NCBI GenBank assembly: GCA_964036315.1
Contig: OZ038479.1
Span: 54,220,746-54,284,745, forward strand
Origin: Acanthosepion esculentum
Lineage: Eukaryota; Mollusca; Cephalopoda; Sepiida; Sepiidae
DNA: 64,000 nucleotides
Reading direction: 5' to 3'
Below, piece by piece: positions 1 through 9,714 of this stretch. Within the stretch, counting starts at the first letter, position 1. Every line of letters starts with the position of its first letter. The position numbers and the translations under genes are program-made. The notes beneath the pieces were generated by a model that ran no database searches, was not told the DNA's origin, and was given only the letters and a program-made list of their open reading frames with translations.

Positions 1-144
1 CCAATTATAGGCATTTAAGAATATTTGTGGAGATTTATAGTTTATTTTGTTCAGGTTAGGTTTCAACTGTTTTATGTATATATAGCTTCAAGAATTTTTA
101 GTTTTTGTTTATTGTTTTCATGTTTAAGTATAGTTGTGTTTTCA

Positions 145-344
145 ACAAGGATGTTTTCATAGTGTCCGCCGCAAAGGGTCGAAAAGTAAAAAAAGATTAC
201 GACTACATTTTTGTAGCGAGAGAAATCAAGGAAGAGGAAGACGAATTCGTGTCTGGTGTTTATAATCGACTTAATCACGTGACAGGCTCGAAAGGCTTTG
301 ATAGATTTGGGGTGGAATTATTTTTTAGTCAGGTCAAAAACTAG
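145..344 (+). CDS. possible coding fragment (terminal exon?), unknown
   Basis: A short open stretch follows an acceptor-like 'caacaag' and ends in TAG at 342-344. Its translation is rich in charged residues, with a Lys/Asp/Tyr patch followed by an acidic run (EIKEEEDEF), and its composition is less AT-rich than the flanks. This would fit the last exon of a gene or the tail of a transposon protein. I recognise no family, no polyadenylation signal is clear downstream, and the gypsy relic starts about 200 bp to the right on the opposite strand. It could be chance. Confidence 0.2.
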
Positions 345-551
345 GTCGATATTATTCTAACATGATTTAAATATTAAGTGACCAATCAGAAGATGAGGTT
401 TTCTGAAAATATATATGAATCTTGATAAGCTCTGTGATCCACTTTTTGCACAAAAATTGAGATTGATAAAAAAAAAAAACGTGGTAGCGGGATGCTAAAG
501 GCACCTCAGTTTCTTAGTTACTATATTAAAAACAAATAAAAAAAATTATTT

Positions 552-985
552 TCGTGTACTCCCTCTTCTCCAAATAATTGTTTGGTTACATTGACTACTT
601 CTTGACTGGGAAACTCTGTCAGTCTACGTACGAATGAGTGTTTGTAGTAGTCAACAATTAGCGAGTAGTTCTGGTCGCGAAAGTGAAGGATCAGTATCTA
701 CAATTTGCCACGGTCTTGCTGTAAGATGGTTCGGCACACTGCTCTTTTTTATACTTTTGACAAATGCTGCCTTGTTGAACAGTTTGGGCAATGTCATTGT
801 TGATGCCATGCCATAACACGGAGCTTTTTGCTCTCAATCTGCATGTGTCCGTCCATTGATGAGTATAGTGTATCTTTTGTATAATTTCCGGCTGCAGAGG
901 TATGGGAATTATTATTCAACCACCCTTAAGGAAAATTCCATTTTCAATTGTGAGCTGATCATAGTTGGATCAGTAGGGCTGCAAA
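552..985 (-). pseudogene. gypsy integrase N-terminal and start of core
   Basis: Minus-strand translation from about 980 gives DQLTIENGIFLKGG, a stop (TGA at a position usually Arg), then PEIIQKIHYTHQW and a spaced Cys with GINNDIAQTVQQ. This matches the HHCC zinc-binding domain of gypsy integrases. After a frame change, RPWQIVDTD and then VDYYKHSFVRRLTEF mark the beginning of the catalytic core (641-655 encode VDYYK). Similarity fades at about 552, so the rest of the core and the 3' LTR are missing. Confidence 0.85.
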
Positions 986-1028
986 TCTTGACTAACCTCT
1001 TGTCTCGAGTAGGGCCATACTTGAAGGT

Positions 1029-1528
1029 TCATGTCTCTCGATTTATTGGGTCGGCGCTTGTCGCGTCAATTTTTCTGTTGAAAACTGCACAAAGTCGATC
1101 TTTATGTCCAGGTCTATGGCTTCCTTTACTCTCGTTTGCGAGCCGTGATAATCCATCTGCGAGAGTCGTGTCCTTCCCTGGTCGATACGTGTTGACCATG
1201 TCGTACTCTTGCAGGTGAAGCAGCATTCGTTGAAGGCGGGGAGGTGCTACAGCGAGATACTTTAGCGATATCATCTTATTGGGGCTTGTGATCACTCTCA
1301 TTGATACATGGGGGGACATATATGTAGATTTGGAATTTCTCACATCCGATAGCCCCCGTTCTATGTTGGCATAGCTTTACTCTGTTTCTGTGAGAGATTT
1401 GGATGCAAACGCTATGGGTTCGCCTTCTTGTATGCAAGGCCTTTCCCCGAAGCGTCAACTTGAATAACTATTCTCTTTAGTGGATCAAAGTATGTGAACA
1501 ACATTTCTGTGTTGATTATATCCTTTAT
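1029..1528 (-). pseudogene. gypsy RNase H remnant
   Basis: Around 1485-1445 on the minus strand the translation reads IVIQVDASGKGL, the first acidic motif of retroelement RNase H. The end (1343-1029) has PPRLQRMLLHLQEYD and then TLADGLSRL, the conserved C-terminal LADxLSRL block. Between them the frame breaks at least twice. Downstream on the minus strand comes a low-complexity linker and then the integrase zinc-binding domain, in normal gypsy order. Confidence 0.8.
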
Positions 1529-2340
1529 TTACAGGAAGGACTTTTGGTGGCTACTTGTCCATTTGTACCCTGAGCTTTTCTTTAGCAATTCTCTCAGGGG
1601 TGCTGTGAGGTCAGATAGACGAGGGGTAAATGGGGCCATATATGCGCTAATTTCCAGCATACTTCGAAGTTCCGCTACATTATTAGGCTTGGATAGCAAT
1701 TTTATCTCATCCACCTTATGGGGATCTGGGTGGAGCCCATTTTTACTAAACACAGCTCCAAAGAAATTTATTTCCTTCTGTTCCACGGCATACTTATCGC
1801 TGTTGAAATATAGACCTACGGGTTTGGCAACCTTCATGAAGTTGTGGAGATTTTGATCATGCTCCTCCTTGGTTTTCCCATAAACCACTACATCGTCTAT
1901 TAGTCCGAGTGTTCTTGGGCATTGCTCCAGGATCATGTCCATTTTTTGTTGAAAGACATCCCGATACATTACTAAACCAAATGGCATTCTCCTGAAGCAG
2001 TTTCAGCCAAAGGGGAAATTAAATATGGTAAGTGTTTGGGAGTCGGCATCTAATCTGACGGGCCAGTAGACATTCTGGACATCAATTTTCGGGAAGTACT
2101 TAGCATTTGCTAGTTTGTGGGATACCTCCTCCAATGTAGAGGACTTGTAGTGGCATCGCTTGATTCAGATTTTTTGGGTCTCGTCATGTCCTGAGTTTTT
2201 CACTGCTTTTGCGCACAAACACAATGCTGTTGACCCAGTCAATAGGCTCATTTATCTTTCTAATAATTCCTTGGGAATATATTCTAGTTCTGATTTTATT
2301 TCGTCCTTAAGGTGAATAGGACATTTCTTGGGCGCATGAA
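1529..2340 (-). pseudogene. gypsy reverse transcriptase remnant
   Basis: The minus-strand segment 1987-1529 encodes MPFGL followed by LIDDVVVYGKTKEEHD, the palm-domain YxDD region (here written IDD) of gypsy reverse transcriptases, and then the thumb and the PLREL/KYKWT-type junction to RNase H. In another frame, 2160-1990 encodes the preceding LDEVSHKL/AKYFPKIDV-like motif and a FNFPFG block ending in a TGA where family members have Arg or Trp. At least two frame changes separate the motifs. Polymerase function is lost. Confidence 0.85.
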
Positions 2341-2429
2341 TAACTGGGTTACTGTTTTCAATACGATGTGGTATTCTCTAGCAAATTCGCAAACTTTGTC
2401 AAAACGATCAGTATACATTTCCATGAGGT

Positions 2430-2790
2430 CTTCTGTGGAGTTAATTAGGCATTTTATTTGCTGGATAGCACAATGTACGGTTACTATCTTCAACTCTCTG
2501 GGGGAAGGAAGTCCCAATATGACTGGGACTTCCGAGGTAACTATATAGAATTTAATACTTCTCCATTCATGGTTGTATGCGCATTGTATATTCAAAGACC
2601 GATATTGGGGTATGGTTGCGCCATTGTATGCAGTAAGTATAGCTGTTTCCTGACGTGTGGCGTCGGGAAGTGGCAATCCATCTGAGTTGACTTTTTCAGG
2701 GAATACTTTCTGAAAAATACGCAAGGGGAGTGTGTTTCCTTTTGCTCCAGTGTCAACTTTTGCCTTTAGGTTGTGGATCCCCGCTGTGTT
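2430..2790 (-). pseudogene. gypsy aspartic protease remnant
   Basis: The minus-strand ORF (2859-2296) contains VDTGAKGNTLP, the DTG-type active-site motif of retroviral-like proteases. Further on is VPVILGLPSPREL, matching the second conserved hydrophobic-ILG block of gypsy proteases. The motifs are intact, but the frame continues with no cleavage context into a broken reverse transcriptase, so this is a domain fossil. The end of the ORF (DLMEMYTDRFDKVCEFAREY) matches the usual protease-RT linker of gypsy elements. I infer no remaining activity. Confidence 0.8.
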
Positions 2791-2899
2791 GGGGAGTGTT
2801 ATGTTTAAACTTGCAAAATAAAAAATGAAACAGACACACACACACACATGAAAGGACATATGTAATTACTCAGAACATGGACAAGAATTTCAAAACATT

Positions 2900-3000
2900 T
2901 CAAATCTAAAACACACAGGAATTTGCATGGGGAAGAAACCACATTTTGTGAAATTTGTGTGGCTCAACATTTTCAAAGACTTCATATTTTAAATAAATGT
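2900..3000 (+). pseudogene. decayed C2H2 zinc-finger relic
   Basis: The stretch reads as a mutated TGEKP linker and finger start (a GGAAGAAACCACATTTTGTG core, then 'tgtgtggctcaacattttc'), the nucleotide pattern used throughout the intact arrays. No open frame remains. A partner relic sits at 42575-42670 on the minus strand. The pair shows that the outer arm ends were once also zinc-finger DNA. Confidence 0.55.
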
Positions 3001-3026
3001 CAACACAGTAAAATTTTAAATTACTT

Positions 3027-3745
3027 TGTAGCAGAACGTGTCCTGTGTATGATGGCGTGTGTAATGGTTTAGCCATGTTTGTTGCGTGTTGAAGGGCTGT
3101 TCCCCACAATTATTTATTTTTGTTTAGGAAAGGTGTGGAAATCATTAGCAATGGTGAAATACAAAAAAGAACATGGAGTTAAAAACATAACAATTGAATT
3201 TATTAAGTATTGAAATTACATGCATGCGAACTGATAAGTGAGACTGAGTTGCGTCCCTTTGATTAGGTAATAATTGTACCTAGACTCATAATGAAAGAGT
3301 TGATTATTAAAATGCAGTTTAGAAGATTGGGTGAATTGTGTATTATGCAAGTTGGATAAATGATGCTGGAATTATACTTGCATGAATTGTTGTAAAGTTC
3401 TTTAACGTCTGACTGCGTTAGTCAAGACGGGAGTTCTTTAAGAGTCACATTTTGGCAGTGGTGTTGAGTGATGTGGAAAAGTTAGGTTCGAGAGTCCGCG
3501 TGTTGAAACAGAGAGAGAGAGAATCACCCGTGTTGGGTTTTTATACCATGTTCTCCCACGTGACAGTCGAGTTGGCGCCTAAATTGATCTTGCGTGTAGG
3601 AGATCGACCAATCAGCGAGCTAGATTGACGGTGATTAACCAATGAATGCCTGTTGATTATTTGTAAGTATGATGTTGGTAAAATTGTAACAGGAAGAGTG
3701 CATTTCCTAGCAGAGGGTAAACTGGCTATTGTGGAAGATTCCACA
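3027..3745 (-). mobile_element. solo LTR (TG...CA) with 4-bp TSD
   Basis: The segment begins tgtagcag and ends ttccaca, and is bracketed by ACTT (3023-3026 and 3746-3749). The right arm runs uninterrupted through the corresponding point near 42545. On the minus strand there is a TATA box (ggtataaaaacc, about 3550-3538), CCAAT-type boxes upstream in that orientation (3608-3612 and 3638-3642), and an AATAAA-like signal near 3200. This is the promoter/R/polyA layout of an LTR. The internal region is gone, as after LTR-LTR recombination. Confidence 0.65.
3535..3645 (-). promoter_or_regulatory. LTR promoter: TATA box plus CCAAT boxes
   Basis: Reading the minus strand, two CCAAT-type motifs (complements of accaatga and gaccaatc, 3608-3645) precede ggtataaaaacc at about 3550-3538. 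The spacing is typical of an RNA polymerase II core promoter, and it lies inside the solo LTR. No gene is seen immediately downstream on the minus strand other than the broken gypsy region. Confidence 0.4.
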
Positions 3746-3954
3746 ACTTTGATGTGATAATTTTTATTTTGAGGGAATCATATTCAAAATGACAGAAGCA
3801 ACTTTATATCAATTAGAATATCTTGTTTTTTTTTTTATTTCCTTGCAAACTGACAGAAAAACTTACATTCATTACTGCACAGGAAATGATTCTTTTAACA
3901 CATTAGAATTTGCAAAATTTTGACAAACTTGAACCTTCATGTCCACAAAAAACA

Positions 3955-4605
3955 AAAAGACAGTTTTCCACTTGACACTACTATTATTTTAACTACCTTC
4001 AGTCCTCGGTAATGTTTATTGTTTTAAAAAGCAATGATTAAAATTGAACTTAAACATGGACATAAAAGTGAATTTATACATTTTCTTTGTTCTTGAGAAT
4101 TGACAGCAAAATTATTAAACACATTATAAGATTGTTTATTTACAAGAATACTTTTATATTTACAACATTCTAAAAAAGTAATACAATTTAAAACTAATGC
4201 AATGTAATACTTATCATTTACCAATTTATAAAGAAATAAATATGAAAATAATTTTCTATTCATAAATTTATAAACATTTACTAAATTATTAAAATGTGTG
4301 GATCAACTATAAGAAAATCTTTATTATTTACTATTTTATAAAGTTTGAATCAATTGGCAATTAGCCAATGTTTTGCCAACCATTCCAATAAAAGTATATA
4401 ATAAATAAATATAATAAAGTAATCTAACAGTGTTTATTATTTTTGTTGTAAATTTTCAAGAACAAAAAAATATATAAATTCAATTTTATCATGTTTACGT
4501 TTATTAGAATCCCAATCATCACTTTTTAAAACAACAAACATTACCAGGGAGTGAAGAAAGTTAAAATAATAACGATATTAGGAGGAAAACTGTACTTTTT
4601 GACAC
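3955..4605. repeat. fold-back (long-TIR) AT-rich element, copy 1
   Basis: The left end (gacagttttccacttgacac...ttattttaactaccttca) is the inverted complement of the right end (tgaagaaagttaaaataata...ggaaaactgt). Subterminal sequence is also inverted, including a 'gaatttatac...tgttcttgagaattgac' block. Related copies are at 41735-42315, 62700-63270 and 63480-end. The element is non-coding and looks like a fold-back MITE. Confidence 0.55.
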
Positions 4606-5579
4606 TCCATTTTTTGTGAGCATGAAAGTCCAAGTTTGCCAATTTTTTATATGAAAATATACTCCTTAACTCTGTACTAAGTGTACACGAAATTCCAACA
4701 CAAAAATACTCCTCTTCAACAAATGGGACGATTCTAAAATTCATCTGTTGGTTATTGCTCGACTAATAATTGATTTGAGTTAGAAATTAGTTTTATTTCA
4801 TATAATATGAAATTTGAGTTAGAAATTAATTTTTACCTCATACAATATGAAATCTTTAAGGTCCATCTTTCCTGTTAAATTTTGCTGCTATATATGATTA
4901 ACATTTAATTTCCAAAATCTGTATTTTTTAGACAGATATGTCTTATTGTACCAGATTTTATATTCATTTGTTTTGTACTGCTAAAGCCTAAAAATAAAAT
5001 GGATGCATTTTTTTACAAAATGAAAGCAAAAAAAAAACTCTACTTTTGCTTTAAAATGATGATGAAAAGTCAGGGAATTATTCATTTTAAATGAAAATTT
5101 CAGCACCAAAAGTACATTAAATGAATTGTGTACTCAATAATTGTTTCTACGGGGTGGGGATCAGTTATTTCGTGAGTTTTGAATACTTTTTTTAGTTTAT
5201 AAAATTTGATGGGGTGGGGGCAATTTTTTTTTATAGTGTTAAAGATATTTCATTAAAAAATATTGTTTTTAAAAATATAAGTCTTGAAAATTTGTTCTGA
5301 AACCTTACAAAATTCATTTAAAACTCAAAAAGTATTTTTTGCTGCGAATTGCACCTTGCATAATTTAAAACAGTTAGTTAAACTAAACACATTATTTTCT
5401 TTCTGATTTGAAAGGGAAAAAATGAATATTTATTTACTTTTGAAAAATTTACTTGTAATTTTTCAGTGCGATTTTGAAATTTCTTTGTTTGCTAATGAGT
5501 AAATTAAAAAAAAAAAAATCTCTTCTACTCTAAGAGGGGTTTTTTTTTGCATTTTTTTCTTAAATTTCGTCAAAATACC

Positions 5580-6080
5580 GGTTAGGTATAGTATTGTTAC
5601 GGTTTTTTGAGGATGCTCTTCCATGTATGAGGTGAGAAAGTATTTTCCTACACAAAGGAAGCCATCTGTCTTGTTTTGTTTTGAGCATATTTTTATCGCA
5701 GCTCATTAAAGTCATTCTAAGCATTTTAAAATACAGCAACGGTTAAAATTTATGAATTGGATGAACATGTAAGTGTCTAAAGCTTGATTTTATTAATTAA
5801 CTTGAACAAATTGCAACAAAGTCAGTCTTGTTGATGACGTGTTCATCTCTGATCGTCTTCTTTCAGCCATGTATTGTTTACTAACTAGTCAGTGTTTAGT
5901 GAGCTTTATCATCATTAACGTGATTGTTTAATTAGCGATAGTTAAATAAGTTTTTTTTTTTCCCGTAAGTTTATCGTTCATTTTCCTTTTCTTATGTTTA
6001 AATAGGAAGATGAAAATATACCCTTTTCTTTTCTTAGAAAATTGATCACATTTTGACTTTATGTTATTGTTAAATTTAGG
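5580..6080 (+). repeat. dispersed repeat X, left-arm copy
   Basis: The block from 'gaggtgagaaagtattttcc' to the 'gaaaattgatcaca' segment recurs inverted at 39290-39800, as expected for the arms. A further diverged copy in the 39290 orientation lies at 57120-57620, outside the duplication. It contains no ORF of note. The third copy means X is a dispersed element and not only arm sequence. Confidence 0.6.
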
Positions 6081-6275
6081 GATTTATTTAAGAATCGCCA
6101 CTAATTCGCTGAAAAAAAAAAAAGAAAAAAGAAGAAGCCTACCGAGATGAAAAAAGGCCCCAAAAACTTGATGAAAACAATTTATCTCCTAAAGGTTTAT
6201 ATTATTATTAAAAGGAAAGCCCGAAGTACTTTTTTGATTATGTTTTTACATTTTTTAATCCTTCATCCGAAATTT

Positions 6276-8231
6276 TAGGTACCTCCACGAAATGTAAACA
6301 AAAGACGAAAGAGCATAGCATGATGAAAAAGACGCCAAACTTGACGAAAACAAAATTTTATCGTCTAATGTTCATATTATTATTAAAGAGGAAAGATCAA
6401 AGTATTTTGGGAGTATATTTTTACATTTTTTAATCGTTCCTAGCACGTCCGAAATTTTAGTTAAAAATCTTTTATTTTTTGTCAAAAAAAGGACAGATAA
6501 TCCATCATTTTCAATCATTTTTTCCATTTTAGAAAAAAGATGAAAATCTCAATTTGAAATTCTTTTAGAAATCAATTGTCATTTTTTTCAAAACTTATTT
6601 TAATAAAATCAGAAATTATAATGTTTATTTAAAATATTTTGAACCAAGCTTAACTTAGCTTCTGCGCCGAAAAAATGTAATTTGAAGATAAAACAAAGTG
6701 ACCTTTCGCGTCACTTGACAGGTGACGAAAGACATTTTCATGACGTTTAGATAACTTACGGGAGGATAATTCTTTCTACGGATGAAAGGAAGTGAAATTA
6801 TTTAGATTTAAGTGAACAAATTATTTACCTCGTTATTTTTAAGGAAAACTTTCAGCGTTTTATTTTATTTTTGTACTTAGCGTTCACTTTTACGTTTACG
6901 GTGCTTTATGGAAAATATATTATAAAGAAATGAAAAAATAAGACTGTTAAGAGTGAGATTAAATTTCATAAGAAAAGTATCTAATTAATTTATAGGTACC
7001 TTTCTTATGAAATTTTATCAGAAGTGTACATAAAATACTATAATTTTATGTACATTTACTACATTTTACTGTGTTATTTGTATTTCCATTCAATTTATTA
7101 TCAATTTTGATATTTCATTTATGGAAAAATGCCATAACTGAGATTAATATAAAAATAAGATCATATAAATTTCATAAGATGATACTGATACTTCTCTTCT
7201 CAGTTGAAATTGAAAAATCAAATTAACTTCTCCACATGTGTTTCGCAAAAGTAAAGGCCTTAACAGTAGAGAACGATGCTTAACTCAAATAACGCAACTT
7301 AATTGTATTCTGGTTCGTCTTCCATACTTTATAATTACTGCCCGATTATAAACACAAAATTACATTTCTTAATTACTGCAGATCTTCTGATTGGTGGAAA
7401 TTAAACAATTTACGATGCGCTAAAAAACGATCTATCTTATAAGGACACTTAGAAAACCTGATGTGACTTTTAACTAATTTTATAATATTTTAACAACTTA
7501 AATGTAAAAATCTATTATAATTAAAGAAATAACAAATAATTGCATTAAAAATTCATTTTTCATTGAAAAAATCTTTTGCTTTCAGAAAATATTGTTCATA
7601 TTCATAAAAGCAAATAAAAGCATTTGAAATTAAATAATATCTTTGTTTTATTGAGTTTTGTATGTTACAATTCAGAGCTGATTTTCAGATAGTGCGGGTC
7701 CAATTAAAAAAAAAAAACATGATTTGCATTCCTCAAAGCCTTGTGCTTTTAACTATTGTAATCACTAAACCCGATGCGATCGAATTTCTAGAGTTTTCAT
7801 AAAATTAGTTATGGGGAGGTAATAAATATTAAAAAAAATATTTCTGCCATGACTTTAATAAAAAAAACATATTTATAATAATTTCCATCATCTATGAATA
7901 GTTTCTGAAAGTTTCATTAACTTCCAGCAATTATTTTTATTTTTGTAAGATTTTCCAAATTAATGTGTGTCATACAAAAAAAAAACGTGCTAAAAATTGT
8001 ATATGTTATTTTACTAGTTCTGGTGATACAAAGAGAAACAAGGTTTTTTTAATCAAAATTTAGAATGTTCTAAGAAGGAAGTCAAGATTTTTTTAAATAA
8101 TTAAAAAAACTTTGGTCTTTCGCCTTCATAATAATATAAGCATTTAGACGATAAAATTTTGTTTTAGTCAAGTTTGGCATCTTTTTTATCATGCAATGCC
8201 AATTTTTTTAGCGATTTCGTGGAGTTACCTA
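6276..8231 (+). mobile_element. inner TAGGTACC-ended non-autonomous DNA element
   Basis: It starts TAGGTACCTCCACGAAAT and ends ATTTCGTGGAGTTACCTA. The inverted ends extend at least about 140 bp, including 'gaaagatcaaag' at left and 'ctttggtctttc' at right. Length is about 1.95 kb with no transposase ORF, so it is non-autonomous. It sits inside an older relative. The right arm preserves the empty site (ccgaaattttagttaaaaat, read on its minus strand near 38145-38165). No 8-bp duplication is obvious here, unlike the copy at 43593. Confidence 0.65.
6961..7015. repeat. internal inverted repeat with GGTACC
   Basis: 'aaatttcataagaaaagtat' faces 'ggtacctttcttatgaaattt' across a short spacer, giving arms of about 20 bp. 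The same structure recurs at about 55443-55495 in another copy of the family. It may be a nested small palindromic element or a conserved subterminal hairpin. Confidence 0.5.
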
Positions 8232-9660
8232 AGTTAAAAATCTTGTTTTTTTTTTGTTGTTTTTTTTAACCAGCAAAATTGCCATAAAATCGATGATGTC
8301 CACCCTTTTTGAGAAATTTGTAAACATCAATTATACCTTTTTTCAAAAGTTATTTGGGGAATATTTAGAGTTTACTTTGGAAACAGACATGTTTTTTAGC
8401 AGAAAAAATTTAGTTGAAAATAAGAGAAGCATGTCTTAACCTTAACCATGGTGACTTGTTTTGAGGTGGTGAATTGATGCTTACATCAGGAAAATTTATT
8501 GGATGGAAGGACAGAAGTGACTCAGTAATTTTAAAAAATTAAATACTTTCAACAGTCTAATATTTTATTGATTTTTTTTTATATACTTTAGCTTTACATT
8601 TGAAAAGGATTTCTACAAAAATAAAATTTAAAATACTAACAATAAAATTTAAAATTTCCTAACTAGGAGCAAGATAAAATTTAAGAGAGTGATATCTAAT
8701 TTTTGCATACATCTCTTGTTAAATTTTATGGTATTATTTTTATTTATTATTAATTTTTATATTATATCAGTTATGAAAAAATTTCATAAAAAAGATAGGT
8801 ACCTAATAATTATTATTATAGGTACCTCTCTCATTTTTCTGAAATGTTATTTTTTTTTAATTTTCCTTATTTTTAATATTAATTGTTATCATCTGACAGT
8901 TATGAAAATGTGAATTTTTTGTATTAATTATGTAATCATTTATACTTTTCATTTTATTTAATTATAGTCCACGAAAAATAGAAGTGTGAAAATAATAAAA
9001 AAAAACTGCTATGCATTAAATTTCAGACTTTTGTGAAAATTTGGTTTCCTTTTTTTTCTTTTTTTTTTCTAATGAAGATATGTCCAAAGTCTGAATCAGT
9101 TTCCATCCCTAAAATTGAAACTAAAAAAGAAAATAATTAATAATTGCAGCCTGTCTCTCACTGAAAAACAGTTATATTTAAAAAAATTAAATTGAAATAT
9201 TTAGTGAAATAAATTTTGAAAGTAAAACAAAATGAAAAATTTTGAGAATGCAATAATGATGGCCAAACAAAGAAAGTCAGTTAGAGAACTCAACATGTGC
9301 TTGCAGAATGAAAATGCAAAATTTTTTGATTGTCAGTTTCTTGCCATCAAGGGAAACAACTCTTAAATCACGTGACATTATGTCAAGCACATCCATCCAT
9401 ATATTTCGAAAAAAATGTTTTTATTAAACAGTGTTAAATTCTTTTTAAAATACATCTGTGTTGCAGATTATAATAAGCTTTCAAATTTATGATCTGAAAA
9501 GACAGCTCCACTTAATAGCAGTACTCTCTAAAGGGCAAGGATTGAAACTTAATTTTAAAATGCTTAACAACTTTATCACATTTTGTATTTCAAATTGAAA
9601 AAGAAAACAATTCTTGTAAAAATTTATTTTTCATCAGAAAAATATTTTGTCTTCAGACAG

Positions 9661-9714
9661 TAGTAGTGTCCTTAATATATAAATTTGTAGTAGTGTCCTT
9701 AATATATAAATTTG
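9661..9714 (+). repeat. 27-bp direct repeat, two copies
   Basis: A unit of 27 bp beginning tagtagtgtccttaatatat occurs twice head to tail with no differences seen. It lies in AT-rich non-coding DNA. Confidence 0.7.

Larger units (their letters stand above)
552..2850 (-). mobile_element. degenerate Ty3/gypsy LTR retrotransposon pol region
   Basis: Read on the minus strand, conceptual translations follow the Ty3/gypsy order: aspartic protease (about 2790-2440), reverse transcriptase (about 2340-1530), RNase H (about 1528-1029) and integrase (about 980-552). The frame changes repeatedly and stops interrupt it, so this is a dead copy. Gag is not seen upstream and no flanking LTR pair was recognised. 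The element abuts the outer edge of the left duplication arm at about 2820, so its insertion or loss may define that breakpoint. Copia is excluded because integrase lies after RNase H. Confidence 0.9.

Noticed and set aside
2312..2685. Plus-strand frames of 75-78 codons
   Set aside because: They are antisense to the gypsy protease-RT region.
8254..8913. AT-rich frames rich in Phe/Ile/Leu resembling small membrane proteins
   Set aside because: Hydrophobicity is expected from A/T-rich sequence. They lie in the outer TAGGTACC element with no conserved motif.
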